Shown piece after piece: positions 1-7,981 of a stretch of 64,000 bases of DNA. The notes under the pieces are model-generated. The model made no database searches, had not been told where the DNA came from, and was given only the letters and a program-made list of their open reading frames with translations. Origin of the DNA: Streptomyces sp. NBC_01241 (GTDB lineage: Bacteria > Actinomycetota > Actinomycetes > Streptomycetales > Streptomycetaceae); contig NZ_CP108494.1 of assembly GCF_041435435.1 (NCBI RefSeq), positions 5,118,501 through 5,182,500 of the forward strand, in the 5' to 3' direction. The number at the start of each line of letters is the position of its first letter. Positions within the stretch are counted from its first letter, which is position 1. The position numbers were made by a program, and so were the translations under genes.

Positions 1-510
1 CGCGACGGTTACGAGTCGGTTCAGCTCGCCTTCGGCGAGATCGACCCGCGCAAGGTGAACAAGCCCCTCAAGGGCCACTTCGCCAAGGCCGACGTGACCC
101 CGCGCCGCCACCTGGTGGAGCTCCGCACCCCTGACGCCGGCGAGTACACGCTGGGCCAGGAGGTCACCGCCGAGGTGTTCGAGTCCGGCGTCAAGGTCGA
201 CGTCACGGGCAAGAGCAAGGGCAAGGGCTTCGCCGGTGTCATGAAGCGTCACAACTTCAAGGGCGGCAAGGCGTCCCACGGTGCCCACCGTGTGCACCGC
301 ATGCCCGGCTCCATCGGTGGCTGTGCCACCCCCGGCCGTGTCTTCAAGGGCATGCGCATGGCGGGTCGCATGGGCAACGAGCGTGTCACCACCCAGAACC
401 TGACCATCCACGCGGTTGACGCGGAGAAGGGTCTGCTCCTCATCAAGGGCGCGGTCCCCGGTCCGAACGGCGGCCTCGTCCTGGTCCGTACCGCGGCCAA
501 GGGGGCTTGA
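1..510 (+). CDS. rplC: 50S ribosomal protein L3 (5' truncated by window edge)
   Basis: The reading frame is open from base 1, so the start lies outside the window; 169 residues are visible and roughly 45 N-terminal residues are missing against the usual length. L3 binds 23S rRNA early in 50S assembly and reaches toward the peptidyl transferase centre. The conserved loop beginning HRMPGSIGG and continuing through GRMGN (about bases 292-380) identifies it. It is followed 4 bases later by rplD, as in other S10 operons. Confidence 0.97.
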   Translation, partial: RDGYESVQLAFGEIDPRKVNKPLKGHFAKADVTPRRHLVELRTPDAGEYTLGQEVTAEVFESGVKVDVTGKSKGKGFAGVMKRHNFKGGKASHGAHRVHRMPGSIGGCATPGRVFKGMRMAGRMGNERVTTQNLTIHAVDAEKGLLLIKGAVPGPNGGLVLVRTAAKGA

Positions 511-514
511 GGTA

Positions 515-1165
515 ATGAGCACCATTGACATCCTTTCGCCGGCAGGCGACAAGGCCGGTACCGTCGAGCTCCCCGCGGAGATCTTCGACGCCAAGACCAG
601 CGTTCCGCTGATCCACCAGGTCGTTGTCGCGCAGCTGGCAGCTGCCCGTCAGGGCACGCACAAGACCAAGACCCGCGGCGAAGTCCGTGGCGGTGGCCGC
701 AAGCCGTACCGCCAGAAGGGCACCGGCCGCGCGCGCCAGGGTTCGACCCGTGCGCCGCAGTTCGCCGGCGGTGGCGTCGTCCACGGCCCGCAGCCGCGTG
801 ACTACTCGCAGCGGACCCCGAAGAAGATGAAGGCCGCCGCCCTGCGCGGTGCCCTCTCGGACCGGGCCCGTCACTCCCGTATCCACGTCGTCACCGGCGT
901 GGTCGACGGTGCGGTGTCCACGAAGGCCGCCAAGACGCTGTTCGGCAAGATCTCGGAGCGCAAGAACCTGCTCCTGGTCGTCGACCGCGCCGACGAGGCC
1001 GCGTGGCTGTCCGCCCGCAACCTGCCCCAGGTGCACATCCTGGAGCCGGGCCAGCTGAACACGTACGACGTGATCGTCTCTGACGACGTGGTCTTCACCC
1101 AGGCCGCCTTCGAGTCCTTCGTGTCTGGCCCCCAGACCGCTGAGACCGAAGGGAGCGACGCCTGA
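515..1165 (+). CDS. rplD: 50S ribosomal protein L4
   Basis: The product has 216 residues. The basic extended loop (KTRGEVRGGGRKPYRQKGTG, about residues 52-71) is the part of L4 that lines the nascent-peptide exit tunnel. I chose ATG 515, which gives the N-terminus MSTIDI and lies 4 bases after the rplC stop; an in-frame upstream ATG at 416 would run through the end of rplC. The TGA overlaps the rplW ATG by one base (TGATG), which suggests translational coupling. In other bacteria L4 also controls the S10 operon; whether it does so here cannot be seen. Confidence 0.97.
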   Translation: MSTIDILSPAGDKAGTVELPAEIFDAKTSVPLIHQVVVAQLAAARQGTHKTKTRGEVRGGGRKPYRQKGTGRARQGSTRAPQFAGGGVVHGPQPRDYSQRTPKKMKAAALRGALSDRARHSRIHVVTGVVDGAVSTKAAKTLFGKISERKNLLLVVDRADEAAWLSARNLPQVHILEPGQLNTYDVIVSDDVVFTQAAFESFVSGPQTAETEGSDA

Positions 1166-1488
1166 TGAGCGAGGCGACCGTTACCAGCAAGACCTACTCG
1201 GACCCGCGCGACGTTCTCGTCAAGCCGGTTGTTTCCGAGAAGAGCTACGCGCTGCTCGACGAGAACAAGTACACGTTCATCGTCGCGCCCGGCTCCAACA
1301 AGACCCAGATCAAGCAGGCCGTGGAAGCGGTCTTCTCGGTCAAGGTCACCGGGGTCAACACGATCAACCGGCAGGGTAAGCGCAAGCGCACCAAGACCGG
1401 TTTCGGCAAGCGCGCTGACACCAAGCGCGCCATCGTGACCCTCGCCGAGGGCGACCGTATCGACATCTTCGGCGGCCCGACCTCCTGA
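1165..1488 (+). CDS. rplW: 50S ribosomal protein L23
   Basis: The product has 107 residues. L23 sits at the exit of the ribosomal tunnel and is the docking site for trigger factor and the signal recognition particle. It shows the family pattern: an N-terminal stretch with DPRDVLVKPVVSEKSY, and a basic loop (NRQGKRKRTKTGFGKR) typical of bacterial L23. The start overlaps the rplD stop by one base. A 39-base spacer with GAGGACTGAGAA supplies the ribosome binding site for rplB. Confidence 0.97.
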   Translation: MSEATVTSKTYSDPRDVLVKPVVSEKSYALLDENKYTFIVAPGSNKTQIKQAVEAVFSVKVTGVNTINRQGKRKRTKTGFGKRADTKRAIVTLAEGDRIDIFGGPTS

Positions 1489-1527
1489 CGGAGGTCGAGT
1501 CGTCCGGAATCGGACGAGGACTGAGAA

Positions 1528-2364
1528 ATGGGTATCCGCAAGTACAAGCCGACGACCCCGGGCCGTCGTGGCTCCAGCGTCGCCGACTTTGTCGAGATCA
1601 CGCGGTCCACGCCGGAGAAGTCGCTGGTCCGCCCCCTGCACAGCAAGGGCGGCCGTAACAACGCCGGTCGGATCACCGTTCGCCACCAGGGTGGCGGACA
1701 CAAGCGCGCCTACCGCGTGATCGACTTCCGTCGTCACGACAAGGACGGCGTGCCGGCCAAGGTCGCGCACATCGAGTACGACCCCAACCGCACCGCGCGC
1801 ATCGCGCTCCTGCACTACGCGGACGGCGAGAAGCGCTACATCATCGCGCCGCGTGGCCTGACGCAGGGCGACCGTGTCGAGAACGGCCCGGCCGCCGACA
1901 TCAAGCCCGGCAACAACCTGGCGCTGCGCAACATCCCGGTCGGTACGACCATCCACGCCATCGAGCTGCGGCCCGGCGGCGGCGCGAAGTTCGCCCGTTC
2001 CGCGGGTGCCTCCGTGCAGCTGCTGGCGAAGGAGGGCACCATGGCCCACCTTCGTATGCCGTCGGGTGAGATCCGCCTGGTCGACGCCCGCTGCCGCGCC
2101 ACGATCGGCGAGGTCGGCAACGCCGAGCAGTCGAACATCAACTGGGGCAAGGCCGGTCGCATGCGCTGGAAGGGCGTTCGCCCGTCCGTCCGCGGTGTTG
2201 CGATGAACCCGGTCGACCACCCGCACGGTGGTGGTGAAGGCAAGACCTCCGGTGGACGTCACCCGGTCTCGCCGTGGGGTCAGAAGGAGGGTCGTACTCG
2301 CTCGTCGAAGAAGGCATCGAGCAAGTACATCGTCCGCCGCCGCAAGACGAACAAGAAGCGCTAG
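1528..2364 (+). CDS. rplB: 50S ribosomal protein L2
   Basis: The product has 278 residues, the normal bacterial length. L2 is among the most conserved 50S proteins and supports subunit joining and the peptidyl transferase centre. The C-terminal motif NPVDHPHGGGEGKT includes the histidine implicated in ribosome function. The basic C-terminus (YIVRRRKTNKKR) is typical. It is followed 12 bases later by rpsS within the S10 operon. Confidence 0.98.
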   Translation: MGIRKYKPTTPGRRGSSVADFVEITRSTPEKSLVRPLHSKGGRNNAGRITVRHQGGGHKRAYRVIDFRRHDKDGVPAKVAHIEYDPNRTARIALLHYADGEKRYIIAPRGLTQGDRVENGPAADIKPGNNLALRNIPVGTTIHAIELRPGGGAKFARSAGASVQLLAKEGTMAHLRMPSGEIRLVDARCRATIGEVGNAEQSNINWGKAGRMRWKGVRPSVRGVAMNPVDHPHGGGEGKTSGGRHPVSPWGQKEGRTRSSKKASSKYIVRRRKTNKKR

Positions 2365-2376
2365 GAGCGGGTTTAG

Positions 2377-2658
2377 ATGCCGCGCAGTCTCAAGAAGGGG
2401 CCCTTCGTCGACGGCCACCTCATCAAGAAGGTGGACGTACAGAACGAGGCAGGCACCAAGAACGTCATCAAGACCTGGTCCCGTCGCTCGATGATCATCC
2501 CGGCCATGCTGGGTCACACCATCGCGGTGCACAACGGCAAGATCCACGTCCCGGTGTTCGTCACCGAGTCGATGGTCGGCCACAAGCTCGGCGAGTTCTC
2601 GCCGACTCGCACCTTCCGCGGCCACGTCAAGGACGACCGGAAGTCGAAGCGCCGCTAG
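2377..2658 (+). CDS. rpsS: 30S ribosomal protein S19
   Basis: The product has 93 residues with the signature MPRSLKKGPFVD at the N-terminus and GHKLGEFSPTRTFRGH near the C-terminus. S19 forms the head of the 30S subunit with S13 and contacts the A-site tRNA region. It lies between rplB and rplV, the standard order in the S10 operon. Confidence 0.98.
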   Translation: MPRSLKKGPFVDGHLIKKVDVQNEAGTKNVIKTWSRRSMIIPAMLGHTIAVHNGKIHVPVFVTESMVGHKLGEFSPTRTFRGHVKDDRKSKRR

Positions 2659-2700
2659 CGCGGGGTGGAAACGACTATGACTCACACCGAAGGGACAACC

Positions 2701-3048
2701 ATGGAAGCCAGGGCCCAGGCGCGGTACATCCGCGTCACGCCCATGAAGGCCCGCCGCGTGGTGGACCTCATCCGTGGCATGGATGCCACGGAGGCTCAGG
2801 CGGTCCTGCGTTTCGCCCCGCAGGCCGCGAGCGTGCCGGTTGGCAAGGTGCTGGACAGCGCCATTGCCAACGCTGCACACAACTACGACCACACCGACGC
2901 CTCTTCGCTGGTCATCAGCGAGGCGTTCGTGGACGAGGGTCCGACCCTGAAGCGGTTCCGTCCGCGTGCTCAGGGCCGTGCCTACCGGATCCGTAAGCGG
3001 ACCAGCCACATCACCGTGGTCGTCAGCAGCAAGGAAGGAACCCGGTAA
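2701..3048 (+). CDS. rplV: 50S ribosomal protein L22
   Basis: The product has 115 residues from ATG 2701 (MEARAQARYIRVTPMKARRV). In-frame ATGs at 2665 and 2677 exist, but GAAGGGACA just upstream of 2701 is a good ribosome binding site and the shorter form matches the usual family N-terminus. L22 has a long beta-hairpin in the peptide exit tunnel, and macrolide resistance changes map there in other bacteria. The TAA overlaps the rpsC ATG by one base. Confidence 0.96.
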   Translation: MEARAQARYIRVTPMKARRVVDLIRGMDATEAQAVLRFAPQAASVPVGKVLDSAIANAAHNYDHTDASSLVISEAFVDEGPTLKRFRPRAQGRAYRIRKRTSHITVVVSSKEGTR

Positions 3049-3884
3049 TGGGCCAGAAGGTTAACCCGCATGGGTTCCGGCTCGGCATTACCACGGACTT
3101 CAAGTCCCGTTGGTACGCCGACAAGCTGTACAAGGACTACGTCAAGGAAGACGTTGCCATTCGTCGCATGATGACGAAGGGCATGGAGCGGGCCGGCATC
3201 TCGAAGGTCGAGATCGAGCGCACCCGCGACCGCGTCCGCGTTGACATCCACACCGCCCGCCCGGGCATCGTCATCGGCCGCCGTGGCGCCGAGGCCGACC
3301 GCATCCGTGGCGAGCTGGAGAAGCTGACCGGCAAGCAGGTCCAGCTGAACATCCTCGAGGTCAAGAACCCCGAGGTGGACGCTCAGCTGGTGGCCCAGGC
3401 CGTCGCCGAGCAGCTCTCCTCCCGCGTCTCCTTCCGTCGTGCCATGCGCAAGAGCATGCAGAGCTCGATGAAGGCCGGCGCCAAGGGCATCAAGATCCAG
3501 TGCGGTGGCCGCCTCGGCGGCGCCGAGATGTCCCGCTCGGAGTTCTACCGCGAGGGCCGTGTGCCCCTGCACACGCTCCGCGCGAACGTCGACTACGGCT
3601 TCTTCGAGGCCAAGACGACCTTCGGCCGCATCGGTGTGAAGGTCTGGATCTACAAGGGCGACGTCAAGAACATCGCCGAGGTCCGCGCCGAGAACGCTGC
3701 TGCCCGCGCAGGCAACCGCCCGGCCCGTGGCGGCGCTGACCGCCCGGCCGGCCGTGGTGGCCGCGGTGGCGAGCGTGGCGGTCGCGGTCGCAAGCCGCAG
3801 CAGTCCGCGCCGGCAGCCGAGGCCCCCAAGGCCGAGGCTCCCGCCGCCGCTGCTCCGGCTGAGAGCACCGGAACGGAGGCCTGA
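3048..3884 (+). CDS. rpsC: 30S ribosomal protein S3
   Basis: The product has 278 residues, longer than the roughly 230 of E. coli S3. It has the type II KH domain with the GxxG-type loop (RPGIVIGRRGAEADRI, about residues 64-79), used for RNA binding and mRNA entry. The extra length is a C-terminal tail: an Arg/Gly-rich segment (about 220-248), then an Ala/Pro/Glu-rich end. Such tails are common in actinobacteria. The start overlaps the rplV stop. Confidence 0.97.
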   Translation: MGQKVNPHGFRLGITTDFKSRWYADKLYKDYVKEDVAIRRMMTKGMERAGISKVEIERTRDRVRVDIHTARPGIVIGRRGAEADRIRGELEKLTGKQVQLNILEVKNPEVDAQLVAQAVAEQLSSRVSFRRAMRKSMQSSMKAGAKGIKIQCGGRLGGAEMSRSEFYREGRVPLHTLRANVDYGFFEAKTTFGRIGVKVWIYKGDVKNIAEVRAENAAARAGNRPARGGADRPAGRGGRGGERGGRGRKPQQSAPAAEAPKAEAPAAAAPAESTGTEA

Positions 3885-3889
3885 CCGAA

Positions 3890-4309
3890 ATGCTGATCCC
3901 CCGTAGGGTCAAGCACCGCAAGCAGCACCACCCGAAGCGCAGCGGTATGTCCAAGGGTGGCACGCAGGTTGCGTTCGGCGAGTACGGCATCCAGGCGCTG
4001 ACCCCGGCGTACGTGACGAACCGCCAGATCGAGGCAGCTCGTATCGCGATGACCCGCCACATCAAGCGTGGCGGCAAGGTCTGGATCAACATCTACCCGG
4101 ACCGTCCCCTGACGAAGAAGCCGGCCGAGACCCGCATGGGTTCCGGTAAGGGTTCTCCCGAGTGGTGGATCGCGAACGTCAAGCCGGGTCGGGTGATGTT
4201 CGAGCTGTCCTACCCGAACGAGAAGATTGCTCGTGAGGCGCTTACCCGCGCTGCTCACAAGCTTCCGATGAAGTGCCGGATCGTTCGGCGCGAGGCAGGT
4301 GAGTCGTGA
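3890..4309 (+). CDS. rplP: 50S ribosomal protein L16
   Basis: The product has 139 residues. L16 organises the tRNA-binding region of the 50S near the A site. The N-terminus MLIPRRVKHRKQHHP and the segment TRMGSGKGSPEWW are diagnostic. The final stop (TGA 4307-4309) overlaps the rpmC ATG by one base, so rpmC translation is probably coupled. Confidence 0.98.
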   Translation: MLIPRRVKHRKQHHPKRSGMSKGGTQVAFGEYGIQALTPAYVTNRQIEAARIAMTRHIKRGGKVWINIYPDRPLTKKPAETRMGSGKGSPEWWIANVKPGRVMFELSYPNEKIAREALTRAAHKLPMKCRIVRREAGES

Positions 4310-4533
4310 TGTCGGCCGGTACCAAGGCGTCCGAGCTGCGCGAACTGGGCGGCGAGGAGCTCCTCAACAAGCTCCGCGAGGCCAAGGAAGAGCTGTTCAA
4401 TCTCCGCTTCCAGGCGGCGACGGGCCAGCTCGAGAACCACGGTCGGCTCAAGTCCGTCCGTAAGGACATCGCCCGGATCTACACCCTGATGCGCGAGCGC
4501 GAGCTGGGCATCGAGACGGTGGAGAGCGCCTGA
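4309..4533 (+). CDS. rpmC: 50S ribosomal protein L29
   Basis: The product has 74 residues and is mainly helical, ending with the conserved KSVRKDIARIYTLMRERELG. L29 lies beside L23 at the tunnel exit. A GTG at 4306 would add one residue, but ATG 4309 gives the expected MSAGTKASELREL start and the same one-base overlap seen at other joints in the operon. The stop overlaps the rpsQ ATG. Confidence 0.97.
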   Translation: MSAGTKASELRELGGEELLNKLREAKEELFNLRFQAATGQLENHGRLKSVRKDIARIYTLMRERELGIETVESA

Positions 4534-4817
4534 TGAGCGAGAAGACTGTGACTGAGACGAACACCGACCGCGGTTTCCGCAAGACCCGTGAGGGTCTGGT
4601 CGTCAGCGACAAGATGGACAAGACCGTCGTCGTCGCTGTCGAGGACCGTGTCAAGCACGCGCTGTACGGCAAGGTCATCCGCCGTACGAACAAGCTCAAG
4701 GCGCACGACGAGCAGAACGCCGCAGGCGTCGGCGACCGCGTTCTCCTGATGGAGACCCGGCCGCTGTCCGCCACGAAGCGGTGGCGCGTCGTCGAGATCC
4801 TCGAGAAGGCCAAGTAA
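4533..4817 (+). CDS. rpsQ: 30S ribosomal protein S17
   Basis: The product has 94 residues with the OB-fold signature (GLVVSDKMDKTVVVAVEDRVKHALYGK). S17 binds 16S rRNA early in 30S assembly. It is the last gene of the classical S10 operon. A 107-base spacer with a hairpin separates it from rplN, the first gene of the spc operon. Confidence 0.98.
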   Translation: MSEKTVTETNTDRGFRKTREGLVVSDKMDKTVVVAVEDRVKHALYGKVIRRTNKLKAHDEQNAAGVGDRVLLMETRPLSATKRWRVVEILEKAK

Positions 4818-4857
4818 TTCCTGAGGGGCATTCCCCGCAGGCAGGTTCCGCCAGGCT

Positions 4858-4897
4858 CGGTGGGGGTCCGCTCCGGTAACGGAGTGGCCCCCGCCGG
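4858..4897 (+). promoter_or_regulatory. Hairpin at the S10/spc operon boundary
   Basis: In the 107-base gap between rpsQ and rplN, GGGGG, TC and CGCTCCG are followed by a GTAA tetraloop and then CGGAGTG, G and CCCCC. This gives a stem of about 12 pairs with one wobble and a small internal loop. It has no T-tract. It could attenuate read-through or mark a processing site where the two operons meet; this is inferred from position only. Confidence 0.55.
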
Positions 4898-4924
4898 GAA
4901 CCGGCAGACGATCAGGAGATAGAC

Positions 4925-5293
4925 GTGATCCAGCAGGAGTCGCGACTTCGCGTCGCCGACAACACGGGTGCGAAGGAAATCCTCACCATCCGTGTTCTCG
5001 GTGGTTCGGGTCGCCGCTACGCGGGCATCGGTGACGTCATCGTCGCCACCGTCAAGGACGCGATCCCCGGTGGCAACGTGAAGAAGGGTGACGTCGTCAA
5101 GGCCGTCATCGTTCGCACCGTCAAGGAGCGTCGCCGTCAGGACGGCTCGTACATCCGCTTCGACGAGAACGCCGCCGTCATTCTGAAGAACGACGGCGAC
5201 CCCCGCGGCACCCGTATCTTCGGCCCGGTGGGCCGTGAGCTGCGCGAGAAGAAGTTCATGAAGATCATCTCGCTCGCGCCGGAGGTGCTGTAA
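4925..5293 (+). CDS. rplN: 50S ribosomal protein L14
   Basis: The product has 122 residues, the usual length, with MIQQESRLRVADNTGAKE at the N-terminus. L14 lies at the subunit interface and binds the silencing factor RsfS in other bacteria. The start codon is GTG 4925, with CAGGAGATAGAC just upstream as ribosome binding site. It opens the spc operon. Confidence 0.98.
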   Translation: MIQQESRLRVADNTGAKEILTIRVLGGSGRRYAGIGDVIVATVKDAIPGGNVKKGDVVKAVIVRTVKERRRQDGSYIRFDENAAVILKNDGDPRGTRIFGPVGRELREKKFMKIISLAPEVL

Positions 5294-5295
5294 GC

Positions 5296-5619
5296 ATGAA
5301 GATCAAGAAGGGCGACCTGGTTCAGGTCATCACCGGTAAGGACAAGGGCAAGCAGGGCAAGGTCATCGTGGCCTACCCCGCTCAGGACCGCGTCCTCGTC
5401 GAGGGTGTCAACCGGGTCAAGAAGCACACCAAGGCCGGTCAGACCGCTCGCGGTTCGCAGACCGGTGGCATCGTCACGACCGAGGCCCCCATCCACGTGA
5501 GCAACGTTCAGCTCGTCGTGGAGAAGGACGGCAACAAGGTCGTCACGCGCGTCGGTTACCGCTTCGACGACGAAGGCAACAAGATCCGCGTTGCCAAGCG
5601 GACGGGTGAGGACATCTGA
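5296..5619 (+). CDS. rplX: 50S ribosomal protein L24
   Basis: The product has 107 residues with an N-terminal KOW motif (KKGDLVQVITGKDKGKQGKV). L24 initiates 50S assembly at the 5' end of 23S rRNA. It is 2 bases after rplN, and its stop overlaps the rplE ATG by one base. Confidence 0.98.
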   Translation: MKIKKGDLVQVITGKDKGKQGKVIVAYPAQDRVLVEGVNRVKKHTKAGQTARGSQTGGIVTTEAPIHVSNVQLVVEKDGNKVVTRVGYRFDDEGNKIRVAKRTGEDI

Positions 5620-6176
5620 TGGCTACCACCACCACTCCGCGTCTGAAGACGAAGTACCGCGAGGAAATCGCCGGCAAGCTGCGTGAGGAGTTCTCGTTCG
5701 AGAACGTCATGCAGATCCCCGGTCTGGTCAAGATCGTGGTCAACATGGGTGTGGGCGACGCCGCCCGCGACTCCAAGCTGATCGACGGCGCCGTGCGCGA
5801 CCTCACCACGATCACCGGCCAGAAGCCGGCCGTCACCAAGGCCCGCAAGTCCATCGCGCAGTTCAAGCTGCGCGAGGGCCAGCCGATCGGCTGCCACGTC
5901 ACCCTCCGTGGTGACCGGATGTGGGAGTTCCTGGACCGTACGCTGTCGCTCGCGCTGCCGCGTATCCGTGACTTCCGTGGCCTGTCGCCGAAGCAGTTCG
6001 ACGGCCGTGGCAACTACACCTTCGGTCTCACGGAGCAGGTCATGTTCCACGAGATCGACCAGGACAAGATCGACCGGGTCCGGGGCATGGACATCACCGT
6101 GGTCACCACGGCGACCAATGACGACGAGGGTCGTGCCCTCCTTCGTCACCTCGGCTTCCCGTTCAAGGAGAACTGA
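5619..6176 (+). CDS. rplE: 50S ribosomal protein L5
   Basis: The product has 185 residues. L5 binds 5S rRNA with L18 and forms the central protuberance, contacting the P-site tRNA. Conserved blocks include ARKSIAQFKLREGQPIG and RDFRGLSPKQFDGRGNY. It is translationally coupled to rplX through the overlapping TGATG, and rpsZ starts 2 bases after its stop. Confidence 0.98.
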   Translation: MATTTTPRLKTKYREEIAGKLREEFSFENVMQIPGLVKIVVNMGVGDAARDSKLIDGAVRDLTTITGQKPAVTKARKSIAQFKLREGQPIGCHVTLRGDRMWEFLDRTLSLALPRIRDFRGLSPKQFDGRGNYTFGLTEQVMFHEIDQDKIDRVRGMDITVVTTATNDDEGRALLRHLGFPFKEN

Positions 6177-6178
6177 CC

Positions 6179-6364
6179 GTGGCGAAGAAGTCTCTGATCG
6201 CTAAGGCCGCCCGTAAGCCGAAGTTCGGCGTTCGCGGGTACACCCGCTGCCAGCGCTGCGGCCGGCCCCACTCCGTCTACCGCAAGTTCGGCCTGTGCCG
6301 CGTGTGCCTTCGTGAGATGGCTCACCGTGGCGAGCTGCCGGGCGTGACCAAGAGCTCCTGGTAA
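6179..6364 (+). CDS. rpsZ: 30S ribosomal protein S14, zinc-binding type
   Basis: The product has 61 residues, the short type-Z form of S14. Four cysteines (C24, C27, C40 and C43) form the CxxC-x12-CxxC zinc site. S14 completes the 30S head. The start is GTG 6179, 2 bases after rplE. Actinobacteria often also have a zinc-free long S14 elsewhere, controlled by Zur; this spc copy is the zinc-requiring one. Confidence 0.97.
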   Translation: MAKKSLIAKAARKPKFGVRGYTRCQRCGRPHSVYRKFGLCRVCLREMAHRGELPGVTKSSW

Positions 6365-6588
6365 TTCTCCTTCGCCCTCTGGGCGTTGGGAATTGACGGA
6401 AGCTCTCGGTAAGCATCTGGTCGGCAGGAGTCCGCCCTCACATGCCGTAGGCTTGTGGGGTTGGGCGCCTGCCGCCCTAGACCGACTTACTACGCCGTAG
6501 GTCCCCGCACCGCACCCGTCCCGCCACTGAGTGGGGAGAGGGATGGCGCATACAGGAAACCCCGGCGAGAGAGGCCGAAGGCCAATTC
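6365..6588 (+). promoter_or_regulatory. 224-base spacer before rpsH with hairpin and possible internal promoter
   Basis: This is an unusually long gap inside the spc operon. It starts with a short hairpin (CGCCC, TCT, GGGCG at about 6375-6387). TTGACG at about 6394 and a TAGGCT hexamer at about 6449 resemble parts of sigma-70-type promoters, although they are not a well-spaced pair. No open frame with coding character is visible. A leader for autogenous control by S8, known for the E. coli spc operon, is possible but not shown. Confidence 0.35.
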
Positions 6589-6987
6589 ATGACCATGACT
6601 GATCCCATCGCAGACATGCTCACGCGTCTGCGTAACGCGAACTCGGCGTACCACGACGACGTCGTGATGCCGCACAGCAAGATCAAGTCGCACATCGCGG
6701 AGATCCTCCAGCAGGAGGGCTTCATCACCGGCTGGAAGGTCGAGGATGCCGAGGTCGGCAAGAACCTCGTCCTCGAGCTGAAGTTCGGCCCGAACCGCGA
6801 GCGCTCGATCGCCGGCATCAAGCGAATCTCGAAGCCGGGTCTGCGTGTATACGCAAAGTCCACCAACCTGCCGAAGGTCCTCGGCGGCCTGGGCGTGGCG
6901 ATCATCTCCACGTCCCACGGTCTCCTGACCGGCCAGCAGGCCAGCAAGAAGGGCGTAGGTGGGGAAGTCCTCGCCTACGTCTGGTAG
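6589..6987 (+). CDS. rpsH: 30S ribosomal protein S8
   Basis: The product has 132 residues starting MTMTDPIADMLTRLRNAN, with the conserved C-terminal block GVAIISTSHGLLTGQQASKK. S8 binds the central domain of 16S rRNA and, in E. coli, represses the spc operon mRNA. A second in-frame ATG at 6595 would shorten the protein by two residues. It lies after a 224-base spacer, unlike the tight packing elsewhere. Confidence 0.97.
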   Translation: MTMTDPIADMLTRLRNANSAYHDDVVMPHSKIKSHIAEILQQEGFITGWKVEDAEVGKNLVLELKFGPNRERSIAGIKRISKPGLRVYAKSTNLPKVLGGLGVAIISTSHGLLTGQQASKKGVGGEVLAYVW

Positions 6988-7008
6988 TCGGGAACGGAGG
7001 AATAGCTC

Positions 7009-7548
7009 ATGTCGCGAATCGGCAAGCTCCCCATCCAGGTTCCCGCCGGTGTGGACGTCACCATCGATGGCCGCACGGTCGCGGTGAAGGGCCCCAAGGG
7101 CACCCTCACGCACACCGTCGCGTCGCCGATCGAGGTCACCAAGGGTGAGGACGGCTTCCTCAGCGTCACCCGCCCGAACGACGAGCGTCAGAACAAGGCC
7201 CTCCACGGCCTGTCCCGCACGCTGGTGGCGAACATGATCACCGGTGTGACCCAGGGATACACCAAGGCGCTCGAGATCAGTGGTGTCGGTTACCGCGTCC
7301 AGGCGAAGGGCTCCAACCTGGAGTTCGCCCTGGGCTACAGCCACCCGATCCTGATCGAGGCCCCGGAGGGCATCACCTTCAAGGTGGAGTCCCCCACGAA
7401 GTTCTCCGTCGAGGGCATCGACAAGCAGAAGGTCGGCGAGACCGCGGCCAAGATCCGCAAGTTGCGGAAGCCTGACCCGTACAAGGCCAAGGGCGTCAAG
7501 TACGCCGGCGAGGTCATCCGCCGCAAGGTCGGAAAGGCTGGTAAGTAG
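7009..7548 (+). CDS. rplF: 50S ribosomal protein L6
   Basis: The product has 179 residues with the tandem L6 fold: MSRIGKLPIQVPAGVDV at the N-terminus, GVGYRVQAKG in the middle, and the RKPDPYKAKGVKYAGEVIRR signature at the C-terminus. L6 is near the GTPase-associated centre and the sarcin-ricin loop. A GGAACGGAGGAATAGCTC spacer supplies the ribosome binding site. Confidence 0.98.
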   Translation: MSRIGKLPIQVPAGVDVTIDGRTVAVKGPKGTLTHTVASPIEVTKGEDGFLSVTRPNDERQNKALHGLSRTLVANMITGVTQGYTKALEISGVGYRVQAKGSNLEFALGYSHPILIEAPEGITFKVESPTKFSVEGIDKQKVGETAAKIRKLRKPDPYKAKGVKYAGEVIRRKVGKAGK

Positions 7549-7550
7549 CC

Positions 7551-7934
7551 ATGGCATACGGCGTAAAGATCGCCAAGGGCGACGCCTACAAGCGTGCCGC
7601 CCTCAAGCGTCGCCACATCCGCGTCCGCAAGCACATCTCCGGTTCGCCGGAGCGTCCGCGCTTGGTCGTGACGCGGTCCAACCGCCACATGGTCGCTCAG
7701 GTCATCGACGACATCGCGGGCCACACGCTCGCGTCGGCGTCGACCCTGGACGTCTCCATCCGTGGTGGCGAGGGCGACAAGAGCACCCAGGCCAAGCAGG
7801 TCGGCGCCCTGGTCGCTGAGCGTGCCAAGGCCGCAGGCGTCGAGGCCGTCGTGTTTGACCGCGGTGGTAACCAGTACGCCGGGCGGATTGCCGCTCTGGC
7901 TGACGCCGCCCGTGAAGCCGGGCTGAAGTTCTAA
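7551..7934 (+). CDS. rplR: 50S ribosomal protein L18
   Basis: The product has 127 residues. L18 binds 5S rRNA with L5. The basic N-terminal region (KRRHIRVRKHISGSPERPRL) and the ending FDRGGNQYAGRIAALADAAR are typical. It starts 2 bases after the rplF stop. Confidence 0.98.
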   Translation: MAYGVKIAKGDAYKRAALKRRHIRVRKHISGSPERPRLVVTRSNRHMVAQVIDDIAGHTLASASTLDVSIRGGEGDKSTQAKQVGALVAERAKAAGVEAVVFDRGGNQYAGRIAALADAAREAGLKF

Positions 7935-7981
7935 GCCCCGGTTCCTACGCACAGCGGACGTAACAGAGAGAGGTAAATCCA

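Noticed and set aside
871..3009. 712-codon minus-strand frame across rplD-rplV
   Set aside because: It lies antisense to well-supported ribosomal genes and shows no domain.
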